DNA of 64,000 nucleotides, taken from positions 74,196,756-74,260,755 of the forward strand of contig CM060731.1 of the NCBI GenBank assembly GCA_030704615.1, written 5' to 3'. Shown here one piece after another: positions 10,419 through 21,229 of the stretch. Position numbers and translations under genes: made by a program. Position 1 is the first letter of the stretch. Every line of letters starts with the position of its first letter. The DNA comes from Takakia lepidozioides. Lineage: Eukaryota > Streptophyta > Takakiopsida > Takakiales > Takakiaceae. The notes beneath the pieces were generated by a model. The model was not told the origin of the DNA and did not search any database. It was given only the letters and a program-made list of their open reading frames with translations.

Positions 10419-11696
10419 CTATCTTCTCATGTGGTTCAGCTTCTGGTCTTGCTCTTGTTTGCACCACCCCAATGAAGGGCAGTTCCCACCTGCTTGATTC
10501 TCTCCATATGGTTGTCTTGGCAGGGTTTCCCACAACCGCCTTTCCTTTTCAGACTGCCAGTCATCAGCCTCGTTCTCCAATGCTTCACTTTCTTCCCAAG
10601 TGAAGTGCTCTTCTCTTTTATGCTTCAACGTCCCTGCAGGTGTTTTTTCCTTCATCTCCCGTGGTGCTTTCGAATGAATGAGCACTGATTTGCATCTGTT
10701 GGCAACACTTACGGTGTCCATTTCCTTGCATGCCACTACAGGCCCGTCATTGACTTTCTTGGCAGGGAAGTCTCCTCCTTCTCCCTCATTTTCTGGCTTT
10801 GTTGGTGCCCCACTCACCATGCTATCAGGGCTGCATTTATTTCGTGGTGTTGCGCCAGCCAAGGGCGATCTTTCACTAGTCCGATTGTTGGCAACAGCTG
10901 ATTGGAGTCTTCTTGGCAGAGTCTCCCACGAGCTCCCATCAATTTCAGGCATCAGGTTTTCTACCCTGCCCTTCCACTTTTCATAAGTGAGGTGCCTGTC
11001 TTCCTCCCTTTCACTCTTCAGTCTCTCAGGCAGATTTTTCTTCATGCGATTGCTGCTCCCATACTTCCAGTCCTTGTTTAATTTTCTCCAGCCATCACCC
11101 TCAGATTTGACAAGGTATTGCTGCCTTTCCTTGTGTCTTTCCTCACTCCCAGCTGCTAGTTTTATCCCAGATTCACCTCTCATCCTTGCCTAGGGTTTTG
11201 CTTGCCAAACAGCCCTTGTGTGGGGAACTTCAATGAAAGGCAACATCTCATTCTCAGCTCCTATCTTTGTACCTCTTTGCAGCAGTCCAGCCTCGGATGC
11301 CTCACTTTCTGATTGCTAGGTTGCATTCTTCGACCGCCAACCTTTGACAAGAAAGTGTGCTCCATCTTCCTCATCTTCTATTGGCTCCCTTGATGCTTCA
11401 CCTCGTATGTCTTCCTCCTCATGTTTTAGCAGCAGCTCCCATGCTTGAATTGCTACTTTTCCTCGTAATTGATCTTGTGCTTTCCTTTTTCTCCGTAGCT
11501 TAATCAACTGTTTTGTCTTGGCAGCTCCCTTGCCATGAGTGCCTTGTCTCACTGCATCTCCCTTGGCTGCCCACCATCCGTGGAGTCTTTCTTGCACCAT
11601 TTTGACCCTCGTTGGCATGCACTTTGCTGTGATGCCCCACATGTATTTGCTGCTCCCTTTAATCATCAACATAGTGCTCCAGAGCCAGTTCCTCAT
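10419..11696 (-). pseudogene. Unrecognised open region with internally repeated WETLPR motif
   Basis: One minus-strand frame is open from 11696 to 10419 except for two in-frame stops (near 11314 and 11190), giving parts of 126 and 254 codons. The 254-codon part is lysine/glutamate-rich and contains an internal repeat: HLTYEKWKGRVE...SSWETLPRR and HFTWEESEALEN...RRLWETLPRQ. I recognise no family. Charge, repetition and long openness suggest a former coding sequence rather than chance, but it could be low-complexity repeat sequence. Confidence 0.3.
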
Positions 11697-12139
11697 TGTT
11701 GACTAGTTGACCTTCTCAGCCCTTGGACCCCATTTTCCCTTCTCCCATGTTGCCTCGTCTTTCTGCTTCATCATTTGCTTTACTTGCACGATGTTGCTTC
11801 TTCCCTACAGCTCATCATGTGTTGTGGCTCTTTCCCATGTTGCACTCACTCCCATCACACGTTGTGCAGTTGATAAGACTGAGATGAGTTGATGCAGGAT
11901 AGGGGGAGGGCTTGCTGGTGTATGTTGTCCGATAGGCCCCACGCACAGAGTCAAAGCTGGAAGTCAGTCTTGCAAGGACCCAAGTGAGATAAGTCTGGTG
12001 GGGGTAGCATCTTGGGGGATGGCAGTTAGGGCAATGTGTATCTAGGGCAATATATGTCATAGCAACGGGTGATGTGCTGCCAATTTTGAGGATAGAGACA
12101 GCCTGTAAGCTGTAGATTTGTATCAGTGGTTTCTTCTGA

Positions 12140-13670
12140 CACATATGCTCCCAGTTTGCCACAACCAGTTTTGTTTGCGTTTGTAGTGCATGTGCGAGCC
12201 TGCTGGGGAAGGGCAAAGAGGTCCATGGTTGCATCGTCAAAGCTGGAATTGTGGCAGATGTCATTCTGAACAATACCCTTGTGGACAGGGAGTGTTCAAC
12301 AATATGGCTGAGCGAAGGATAGAGTGTAATGACTGCTAATGAAGGTACCTTCTTCAATTTCACCTTGTTGTCCCCTGTTATCAGAATCGCCCCTAATTAT
12401 TCATGTCTGAAATCTGCAAGTTAGCTGGTTGAGTGAAGCTTTGATAGTTTGGAGTGACTTTGACATGATTCTGCCGATGTGACAACAGGAAAGTATCAGA
12501 AATAGGTAACACAAACGAGGAGAAGTTGTGGAATGAATACTTTTCTGACCCCAGTCAATGGTGGGACAATCGAGGCAAGAAGGTGAATGTTTGTTGGATT
12601 ATAGAGAGTAGCAGATGCAATTGAGCGTAGGAACTAGTGTGATAAGTTGAGTTGGGTGCTTCCTAGAACAAGTCTAGGCTGTCATCGTCAACTGCTAGCA
12701 ACAAGGCAAGGTTGTATGCATGATTCGTGCGAGGCATGGATAGCTGAAGGGAGCAAGGATAGAGTGTGGGTGTCGCGGCCCTTTGCCTTGAGGGCAGGGG
12801 GTCGGGACACATGAGGGGCTGCCCCTGTGGTGGGGGCAGCGGCAGCGATAGGTATGGGGGGCTGAAGCACCCTTGAGTGCCCAAGGCACTCAAGGAGGCG
12901 GAGGCGCTCACTAGGTGGAGCCTCGCACACCGGGTTGCGGTGGGGGTGGCTCCACAAGGGGTGGTGGTAGCTTAGCGGGACTTAGTGGGGGTGGCATAGG
13001 ACTCACCATGGGGGCGGAGACCTCGTGGTGGGAGTCGTGGGGAGTCTTGGGACTCATCACGGTCCATAGAGGCCGTGGTGAGTGGGCCAAGACTCACCGC
13101 GACTCATCACCGGGAGTCGAGGGTTTTCGTGGTGGTTCGGCATAAAATGGCATGGCTGGTTGTGAAACCCCCGCGGACAGCTACAGAAGTATATATAAGG
13201 GGAGTAGTGACCCCGAGAACGGTGCAAGCCCGTTGGTGACCAAAAACTAGTGAGTAAGCGAGCGAGCCGGAAAGCGACCAAAGAGTGGGGAGCTGTTCCG
13301 GACTGCCATCTACCAAAGGGAATTCCACTAGGCCCAAATAGGTGGAGGGTTTAGTGGGAGAGCGAAGGGGGACCGTTATGTCCCGGTGAGCAGCCGAAGC
13401 TCCAAGTTGGCCCGGCGGCCAGGTTGGGAGTCAGGCGCGCGCATCAAAGCGAGTAACTGTGACTTGAAGGGGAGCTTACCGAAGTGAGGTGCGCGACAGT
13501 GGGTGCAGATTCACCCAAGAGGGAAAGGAGCAGGGATAGAGTGTGGTCCAAATTCATCCTAGAGGGCCAAATTTCAAGCACAAGATTTATCTATGATTCA
13601 CTGTGGATCAATAACTACAAGAAACCTCCATGGGTAGATGGTCTATTCCGTGGAACTCACTGAAGTCTTG
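12140..13670 (+). pseudogene. PPR / OSB-like gene fragment (left arm), interrupted by a solo LTR
   Basis: The plus strand begins inside a PPR repeat (KEVHGCIVKAGIVADVILNN near 12213), continues to a decayed OSB-like region (NEYF...PSQWWDNR over 12530-12590) and ends, beyond the solo LTR, with GPNFKHK and DSLWINNYKKPPWVDGLF (to about 13665). PPR proteins bind organellar RNA, and the WWDNR/FKHK/ALW tail resembles the PDF motif of organellar ssDNA-binding OSB proteins, a combination I associate with fern PPR proteins. Frameshifts and stops are frequent. An inverted, related fragment lies at 14560-15882. Confidence 0.55.
12766..13503 (+). mobile_element. Solo LTR (728 bp) with perfect 5-bp TSD
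   Basis: The LTR 12771-13498 begins TGTCGCGG and ends GCGCGACA, matching inverted termini of the TG...CA type. It is flanked by GTGGG on both sides (12766-12770 and 13499-13503). A TATA box (TATATATAAGG) at about 13190-13200 sets plus-strand orientation. No internal retroelement sequence is adjacent, so it arose by LTR-LTR recombination. It splits the OSB-like tail of the PPR fragment. Family is unassigned. Confidence 0.88.
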
Positions 13671-13941
13671 CATTATGAGGATTAGAACTGCTTGACAGCT
13701 TACTTGCACGAGGCCTTGACCCTTAGGCAATCCCCAGAGCAGCAGTAGCTTTTGGGCTGCTTTTTTACTTTGTGTTTTTCATTTTGTCCCATAAGCTCTT
13801 TGAGCTTTCCGCAGATGTAATAAAGTACCATTTTGTTTCATTTCATTCATTTTCATTTCATTTTGTTTCATGGCATGTCTTTCATCGTTTGTGCATTTCT
13901 AATGCATGATTAGTTCTCTTGTGTGGCATTACTAGTCGACT

Positions 13942-14477
13942 CACTACACCAAAACTCCAAAGCATGAATCACTATGAATGATTGTTCAAGTAATTTCGAG
14001 CACTTCATGTAAAGTAGTAAAGCAGTGGTTGCGCCAACTTCTGCAGTCGCAATTGCCACTTGGGCATGTAGCACTGCAAGTTATGTGGTCTACTACCACG
14101 TGGCGCCCCAAAGGCCCGTGGCCACGTGGCAGCAGTGCTGCTCGTTGTGGCGCCGCCACGTCGGCGTCCACATCGTCGTCCACGTCCGCGTCCATGTGTC
14201 ACCGCGCTTCGGTGAGTCGGTCCACTCATCCGGAGGGAAAAGTCAAAGTCAGCCCAAAAGGTTACGCCACGTGGTTCTTCAACATTAATCGCATTAATCG
14301 CTGAGCAGTTGTTCGCGCGTCTGCGTCCTTTACCACTCCAATCATTGGATGTCCAACCCAACTACCACGTCTGTTGTAACTAGTCTGTTGTAACTTCCAG
14401 TCGATCCCAGTTTTTTGACTTTTACGACTCAAAATGAGTCGTTACCCCAGTGGTAAATGACACGAATGCTTCTAGTG
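13942..14477. mobile_element. CACTA-like non-autonomous element
   Basis: The left end reads CACTACACCAAAACTCC (13942) and the right end GCTTCTAGTG (to 14477), so both termini carry the CACTA/TAGTG signature. The reverse complement of the right end (CACTAGAAG...ACCACT) resembles the CACTA-type ends at 23494 and 24536. The interior is GC-rich and low complexity (14100-14215) with no gene. The expected 3-bp target duplication does not match (ACT versus TGA), so the boundaries are uncertain. Confidence 0.4.
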
Positions 14478-14560
14478 TGATGTGGTGAGCAAATGATGCG
14501 CGAAGGGGTGAAGCCCAACCACATCACGTTCATTTATGTTTGGCAGCTGTTGCCTTTAGT
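14478..14560 (+). pseudogene. Short PPR repeat fragment
   Basis: The plus strand reads MMREGVKPNHITF, the end of one PPR helix pair, then loses the frame. It abuts the inverted PPR/OSB-like fragment that follows. Too short for function. Confidence 0.5.
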
Positions 14561-15882
14561 TGACCATCTACGCATGCAGGTTTCTTGTAGCTATTGATCC
14601 ACAGGGAATCATACGTAATCTTAGTGCTTGAAATCTGGCCCTCTTGGATGAATCTGGACCCACACTCTATCCCTTCTCCTTCAGCTATCCATGCCTCTGC
14701 ACAAAATCATGCATTCATCTTTGCCCTTGCTGCTAGCAGCTGACAATGACAACCTAGGAAACACCCAATCATACTAGTTCATATGCTGAATTACGTCTGC
14801 TACTCTCTGTCACCTAACAGGGATTCAACCTTTTGCCTCGGTTGTCCCACCATTGACTGGGGTCAGCAAAGTATTCATTCCATACCTTCTCCTCATCTCT
14901 GTAACCTGTTTTTGGATACTTTCCTATTATCACATTGGCAGTATCATGTCAAAGTCACTCCAAACCAAATTCACTCAACCAGCTAACATGCAGAATTCAA
15001 CATGGAAATTTAGGGCCGATTCTGACAAGAGGGAAAAACAGGGTGAAATGTGTTGAAGAAGGTGCCTTCATTAGCAGTGCCTTGTTCTATCATTTGTGCG
15101 GCTGCAGCTGCTATTTCCAGTTGACCATCTACCCAACCACCTAACTTACAGAATTCAATATGCATCTCAGGGCCGAGTCTGATGAGAGGGCAAAACAGGC
15201 TGAAATAGGTCGAAGAAGAAGGTACCCTCACCACATTGTCCTTGACCTTGTGGCATGACCCATATAGGATTTGACCATCAACCCAAAAAGACCCATTGTG
15301 TGTGCTGCTTGTGTCTGTAGTTAGGTGATGTCGGATTGGTCTGTGAGAACCACCACGGTGCAGCTGAGCAGACATAGATTGAAACACGACCTGCTAAGAC
15401 CGAGCTGACTCTCCCAAGAACCTTGTAAACATAATCAGGAAGAATATCAAATCATGGTACTAACAGGAGCCATGAGCCCACATGTGCAGGATGAACAAAC
15501 TTGTTCACATCGTACATTAAGAAAAAGCCACACCTTGCGATTGCAGTTGTCCCACCACCGTGACATATGGTACAATTCCAGCTTTGACGATGTCACCATG
15601 GACCTCTTTCCCCTTTTCCAGAGATCCCAGGCTTGCACACGCATTGCAAACACAAACAAATGTGATGTGCTCGGGCTTCACCCCTTTGCGCAGAATTTGC
15701 TCATAGGTCTCCAAAGCATTCCTACCACACCCATGCTTGGCAAATCCTGTCAACATTATATTCCACGTGATCAAAGATCGTTGAGGCATTCTGTTGAACA
15801 CTTGGTGAGCACCACATTGCGCGAAACCCCTCCGCGCTCGAGCACGCGGAGGCATCCCTTCCCCGTGCTGCTTTTCAGGCAT
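14560..15882 (-). pseudogene. PPR / OSB-like gene fragment (right arm, inverted relative to 12.1-13.7 kb)
   Basis: The best-preserved part, 15882-15517, encodes 121 codons with AHQVFNRMPQRSLITWN, LTGFAKHGCGRNALETYEQI, GVKPEHITFVCVCNACA and GKEVHGDIVKAG, typical PLS-class PPR repeats. Downstream the minus strand continues through a decayed OB-fold-like part and an OSB-like tail (NEYFADPSQWWDNRG near 14870-14830; DSLWINSYKKP near 14590). Sequence around 14985-15230 is locally duplicated with a period of roughly 165 bp. The fragment mirrors the left arm, giving a large imperfect inverted repeat of two related genes. Confidence 0.6.
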
Positions 15883-16261
15883 TTTGGGTAGGTTCCAAAG
15901 AAATTAACGACGACGATGTGTCTATGGTGACATGGCGATGATGATGTGGCACTATGGTACCCTATTCCTGCTCTACGCTAAACTAGCTTTCGACCTTCGG
16001 TCGCTAAAATCAGATAGGCCCCAACCTAGGATATTGGAATCATCTAAAGAATCCATCCAAGGCTAGAAAGATTCCTCAAATATTCTCGCTTACCCAAGAT
16101 CAAAGCCCACAAGCAAGCCCCACATGTTTCATTGGGCCAATAGGGCCCACTCTTAGAAGGGGCTTAGTATATTTCATTGGGCCAATAGGCCCCAGCCTTG
16201 AAAGGGGGCACTAGCCGCAAGGTGAAGTGGCTCTTAGTTACGCCGGCTTTGGCAAGAGTCT

Positions 16262-16830
16262 TTCATTTCATTTCTCTTTCGTTTCTATAGTGTCTCTCTA
16301 TCTCTTACAGCCCAATTGCTTGTCTACGCCACTCTCTCCATCTCTTCTATGGGCATTGGAAAGGTTCAGGTTGGGATCCCAGCCTGAGGATGGAAACTGG
16401 TAGATGATGGGTTAATCTGCAGTGTTTGCTTGTACCCAACTTGTGCCAGGGAAGACAGCAGGGGATTGGGGCTAAGGAACATTTCTTCTTCCACTATCCA
16501 CTCTAATATGAAATCAGGGCCTGCTACTACAACCTGTTAAGAGACAGCCAATCCTTTACAGTGGTCTTTGTTTCATCATGAGGATCAGTTATACCTGGCT
16601 GCATATCTCTCTCAACCTTTGGGAATCTCCTGATTCCGAACAGTGGTTTTTCAGCTGCTTGTAGAGGGCCCCCGACTTTCTTGTTTCTTGCTTTTTTTTA
16701 TCCAAAAAGCTTTCCAGCTGCCTGTGCACACTATGAAGCAGAGGGATCAACTCTGAAGTAAACAAAACCATTTGCCGCATTGTTAGGCATACCTTGGAGC
16801 ACGAATCTGCAGTGTGGGTTGATAAGCAGG
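16262..16830 (+). pseudogene. LINE-derived fragment, counterpart of 46826-47340
   Basis: Collinear with the right duplication copy (TTACAGCCCAATTGCTTG; GGGATCCCAGCCTGAGG; CTGATTCCGAACAGTGG). It shows the same decayed open frame of a post-RT domain. It breaks off at the R1 repeat near 16880. Confidence 0.5.
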
Positions 16831-16879
16831 CTGTCTCTAGAATCCATTCACGTGGGGTTGCTCATCAGCAGCATTATGT

Positions 16880-17400
16880 TAGAGATTATTGACATATTAT
16901 TGACTGACAGTATATATATATATTTAAAAATAAATCAAACAGGGGGACAGGCGCCCTGGAAAATATATTAAGAAAAGTAGAAAAAATAACCAACTCAGGG
17001 GCCATGAAGGCTTAGAGCGGGGATACCACCTCGTGACCCAGAACCGATGAACAAAAGTGATTGTTTTTGCAAAGAAAGCAAAGCTGCAGAGTAAGCAGGC
17101 GGCCAATGTGCTGCCAAAGTGCCAGAGTAGTAGTGAAGTAAGTATCTTATGCTGCACTACCAGGGGGGAGGGAACAGGAGGAACAAAGGAGATGTGTTGA
17201 GAGGCAGAAAACTGGAAGGAGCAGTGTCAGAACAATGTCCAGCAGTGGCCATCTACGAAATGCAGGAACACTAAAACTTAAGCTGCGCGTTTAACTTATA
17301 ATCTCTTGCACGTATGTGGCGCCGAGGACGCCTGCAGCCGGGGATTTCCCATTGAGGGGGAACGAAGTCTTTCCATATTGTCAATAATTGTCAATATAAT
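16880..17400. repeat. MITE-like repeat R1, copy 2 (uninterrupted)
   Basis: Runs from ATTGACATATTATTGACTGA to about TTGTCAATATAATAC and matches 3617-4012 plus 5118-5238. The termini show a short inverted relation (TTGACA...TTGACAATAT). This copy defines the element without the 1.1 kb insertion. Confidence 0.5.
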
Positions 17401-17599
17401 ACGCCAAGTAATAGAAAAGGCCCGGGGGAGTTGAATGCGCCCGGGCCGGTAAGCGTATGTGACCCGCAGCCGTGCCCCCCTTAGTTTGGCGCCTCAGGCG
17501 CGGTCACCACGACGACGCCCATGTCTTGGTAGCACGCAGTCTAGAGTCCATTTTTCTGTATAACTAACATTAAATTCGGGACGTTTTTCCAATGTAGCA

Positions 17600-17815
17600 G
17601 CATGCAGCTCAGTGGTGCGAACTCTCTCACCTGAAAACTAAGGATCCAGGTTCGAAATTCAACAGTTCTGCACCTGAGGTTTTTGCGCTGCTACTTCAAA
17701 AAATTTCGAAGTCCTGAGTGGATGCCCATCTTCATGCATAGTCATACATGTATGGAAATACATGAGAAATATAGGGTTGTGGGCCTGGTCTCAGGTTGAG
17801 ATATTGTCAAATCTC
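17600..17815 (+). mobile_element. tRNA-derived SINE, family 2, copy 1
   Basis: The A box region GCAGCTCAGTGGTGCGA (17604-17620) and B box GGTTCGAAATTC (17649-17660) are spaced as in tRNA promoters. The 3' body (CTTCAAAAAATTTCGAAGTC, GGATGCCCATCTTCATGCAT) recurs in reverse orientation at 41408-41575, which defines a family. Confidence 0.62.
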
Positions 17816-18690
17816 GCAAATACATGAGAAATATATGGACATGCATGTTCCCGGATAAGCTCCCAATCCTTGTAATTTTGCTACTTCGAGAAAAATTCTA
17901 AGTCCCTGCAAAAGTAGTTACATGGTGACTATACTTGGATGACCAACTTCGAAAATAGTCATACAGGAGAAAATATATGGTCAGGCATGAATACATGAAT
18001 TGTCTTCATGCACAAGTCTTGAATGGTATATATTATAATTATGTATGACAAATATATCATACTTCAAACCATGTATTTCCATGCAGTATTAATACTTTAT
18101 CTCTATGCATAAAAATTGTGAACTCACGGGTTCAATTTACAATGGATGAGATGGTGACTATGAATCTTCATATCTATACTAATATCATTCTTTTTATTTT
18201 CAATCGTTGCAAAGTCATACATGATTTGGATGCATTGTCATATCTATTAGCATAGTCGTACATACATGATGTCATGTCTCATTCATGCATATTTCTTGTG
18301 GCATATGTATGACAATGCATCAAACTTGTCATGTATTTTCATGCATTATTAAAACTCTATTTCTATGCATACAAGTCATGAGGTCATGGGTTCATATAAC
18401 AATGAATGAGATGATGAGTATGAGTCTTAATATCTCTACTAGTAGAATTCTTTTATTCTTATTACTTGAAAAATAAAATTACATGTGTCATACATGGCAT
18501 ACATGACATCTGGTATTATTTTCATGCATAGTCACACATAAGAAATCAGTTGCATTGTCATACATACATACAGACATACGATGTGATGTGTGTCCATGCA
18601 AGACTTCTGTCTGAAGACAACTGATGTATTTCCATGCATGGCCATTAATTTCTCATGTACGACTATGCAAGATGAGCATTTAAACTTGTA
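17816..18690. repeat. AT-rich region dominated by CATGCAT/CATACATG strings, with a two-unit degenerate tandem
   Basis: From about 18041 and again from about 18304 a roughly 264-bp unit recurs in diverged form (TATGTATGACAA, CATGTATTTYCATGCA, TATCTCTACT). Dense alternating purine-pyrimidine CATGCAT strings occur throughout. No gene is visible. Confidence 0.5.
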
Positions 18691-19270
18691 TATATATATA
18701 TAAAGGGGGAGTAGGGGCCCTTTTTAATCAAATTAAATGAAACAAAGGTTCACATTAAGGTGGAAGAAATAACCACCAGGGAGGCCGTAGAGGCTCATTG
18801 AGGGGGAACTTCCCCATGACCAAGCATACTAGCTAAGAGCAAATGAAGCGGAGGAGCTGGAAAAAGATGAGTGAAGCTAGTGCATGAGGAGAGATAAAGC
18901 AAGTGAGCCTAAAGAGCAAGGCTGATAAGCAGCGATAACACTGAGAACAGTTGCCTGGTGGCAAAAGTAGTACCCAAGTCTGGAGCAGGGAGAAGTTTGA
19001 GAAAAGATTCTTGAGCTACGTGCTAAAAACGCAGCTGAGTCCTAGATTTGGCAACTCGAGGCTTCTTGTGCCTCCAGTTGAAGTCCACATCGTCCCCATC
19101 ACTAGGGGATATCCCATGAATTGGGAGTGGAGACTTTCCAGTAGTACTGCATGTTGGGAAGACAGGTAGTGCAAGGCCCATTGCAATTCCCCCCCCTGTG
19201 GTGGGGGTGGGTTGGCATTTCCTTTGTCATCAAGCACCCTTATGGGGTACAGAGATTGCTTGTGCAAATC
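18690..19270. other. Diverged R1-like sequence and unassigned DNA
   Basis: After a (TA)n run at 18690 the order GGGG..GGCCC, AAATAACCACC, AGGGAGGCCGTAGAGGCTCAT and CCAGTTGAAGTCCACATCG parallels R1. No gene is seen. This sits beyond the 3' end of the LINE. Confidence 0.35.
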
Positions 19271-19273
19271 CGC

Positions 19274-21226
19274 CTAGCCTGTCAGCTGCAGGTTGCCCTC
19301 ACAGTCTGAAATGAACTGAATTCCAGAGGCTATCTGATCATTCATAGAAAGGACCAGCATGACAGTATCACCTCCATTGGTTGTTGCAGCTGTCCAAGTT
19401 GGCAAGGCCTCCAAGTCACCTCCATTTCTCAGCAGGTCAGTTATGGAATCTGGCACGTCTGCAAGAAGAGAAGGCCATGCAGCGGCTCGTCTGGCCCCTA
19501 CACTCTGTGTCACTGCAGCTGGAGATAGGTAACTGCCCTGCTCCCAAGTATTGCCCAGATGAGTAAGACCTTTGTGCTCCCAGAAGGCCCACTTTGGTCT
19601 TTGTAGGAACAATGTTTGCGAGTTGAAAACATTGTTCCAAAACAGAGGTTGTCGCCAGGCCTCTGCAAAGTTTGCTGGTGGTCTTTGAGTAAGCTTGTCC
19701 CTAAGAGACTGCCACGCAGCCCATATGGATTGCCATGGGCGGGATCCCAAGTGCAGATTCACATTTTTCCCTTGAACAATCCAGCGAAGTGAATCTGCCC
19801 ACAAGTGGGATGAAGAGGATTTGGCACCCATCAAGTAAGGCTGGATCAATTTACTCCATGGTCTGTGACGGTGCGTAATGGCCCTAGGGATCCACTTGGC
19901 TAAAGAGCCTTGATCTGTGCCGCTGGATCCAAAATTGCAAGCCCCCCCTTCTTTTTGGGCTGGCAGAGTTGCTCCCAAGAAAGCAGAGCCCGTCTTACCG
20001 GAGTTTGCACTGTTGCGCCCCAGATAAAATTCCGAATAAGAGCTTTTATCTCTTTCACCATGGAGGTACCTGGGTCCCACACTGCTGCAGAGAACCAACA
20101 AGAGGCCAGTAGAACCTGGTTTGCCACCAGTGCCCGTCCAGCAATTGAGAGCATGGAGGAGCTCCAGTGGGCAAGAGATCTTTTCAATCTGGAAAGTACG
20201 TTCTGCATTCTGCTCTGTTGGGACACATTAATTCCAACCTGATGGCCCAGCAGCGTGTGGGATTCCCCTTCCTGAAGCCATCGGAGGCCAATGTCTTCCC
20301 CCCAAGCAGCACAGTGAGTAGAGGAAGCTTGACTTTGCAACACCGAGAGAAGTCCCACCGACTTTCCCCAATTGATTTTCAAGCCACAACTAAGACAGAA
20401 AATGTGCAGGGCTTCAAGTGCATGATCAATGTTGTCCCGAGATGAATTGTCCAGCAGTAAGGAGGTATCATCAGCATACATTGACAGCTTCACCATTTCC
20501 GGTAGGAAGGTAGGTAAATGAAGGCCCACAATGTCCTACCTGGCTTCAAACAAGTGCTCAAGAGAATCTGCCGCAATGAGAAAGAGGAAAGGTGCCAATG
20601 GGCACCGCACCCTTGTCTCACCGACCTAGAGATAGGGAAGGATTGGGAGATGACACCATTCACCATTACCTTACTAGAGGCAGACTGAAGAAGGATCCTT
20701 ACCCAAGACAAGAACTGACCACTTAAACCTGTTTTTTCCAAAGCAGCGAGGAGGAAGGTCCAGTCAATAGAGTCAAAAGCTTTTTCAAAATCCAACATCA
20801 AGAAAGCAAGAGGCTGATTGTTCAGATTTGCCCGGTGAAGCGCTTCATGGGCCATCATGATGTTATCCAAGATCATACGGTCTTTAAGAAAACCGGTCTG
20901 CTCTTTTCTGATGATCTGAGGCAGCAAGGGCTGGATTCTCAAAGCAAGCGCCTTGGCTATAATCTTGTATGTAGAGTTGAGTAGGGTGATAGGTCGGTAG
21001 TTGGTTACGTTGTCCCTCTCCCCCTTTTTGTAGATGAGAGTGATAAGGCCTTCGGAGATCTGAGAGGACATCACCTGCTTCTGGAGGATGTCGTTGGTCA
21101 TGCCCAGAAAGTCATCTCCAAGAGTTCCCCACAAAGATTGAAAAGCTCAATGGGCAGACCATCTGGACCTGGGCTTTTAAGAGATGCCAGGGCATCTACT
21201 GCCTTACCCAGCTCAGACTCAGTAAA
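19274..21226 (-). pseudogene. LINE ORF2 reverse transcriptase and C-terminal region, frameshifted
   Basis: RT that would copy element RNA at the nicked target. Visible in order: SLKSPGPDGLP, LITLIYKKG, NYRPITLLNSTYKIIAKAL, QTGFLKDRMILDN, FLMLDFEKAFDSIDW, VRQGC, and after a frameshift the catalytic MYADDTSLLLD, then LGHQVG and the post-RT stretch SLAKWIPRAI, AEAWRQPLFWN and LTHLGNTWEQGS. At least three frame changes and one stop separate it from the endonuclease, so it is inactive. Confidence 0.88.
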
Positions 21227-21229
21227 GTG

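Larger units (their letters stand above)
10400..16262. mobile_element. 5.9 kb segment absent from the second duplication copy
   Basis: In the right copy the sequence runs straight from CGTTTCTATAGTGTCTCTCTC into TTACAGCCCAATTGCTTG (46850-46890). In the left copy those two parts are at 10397 and 16300. The flanks share about 40 bp (TTTCATTTCATTTCTC...CGTTTCTATAGTG), so the segment either inserted with that duplication or was lost from the right copy by recombination between the direct repeats. It contains PPR/OSB-like fragments, a solo LTR and a CACTA-like element. Confidence 0.55.
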
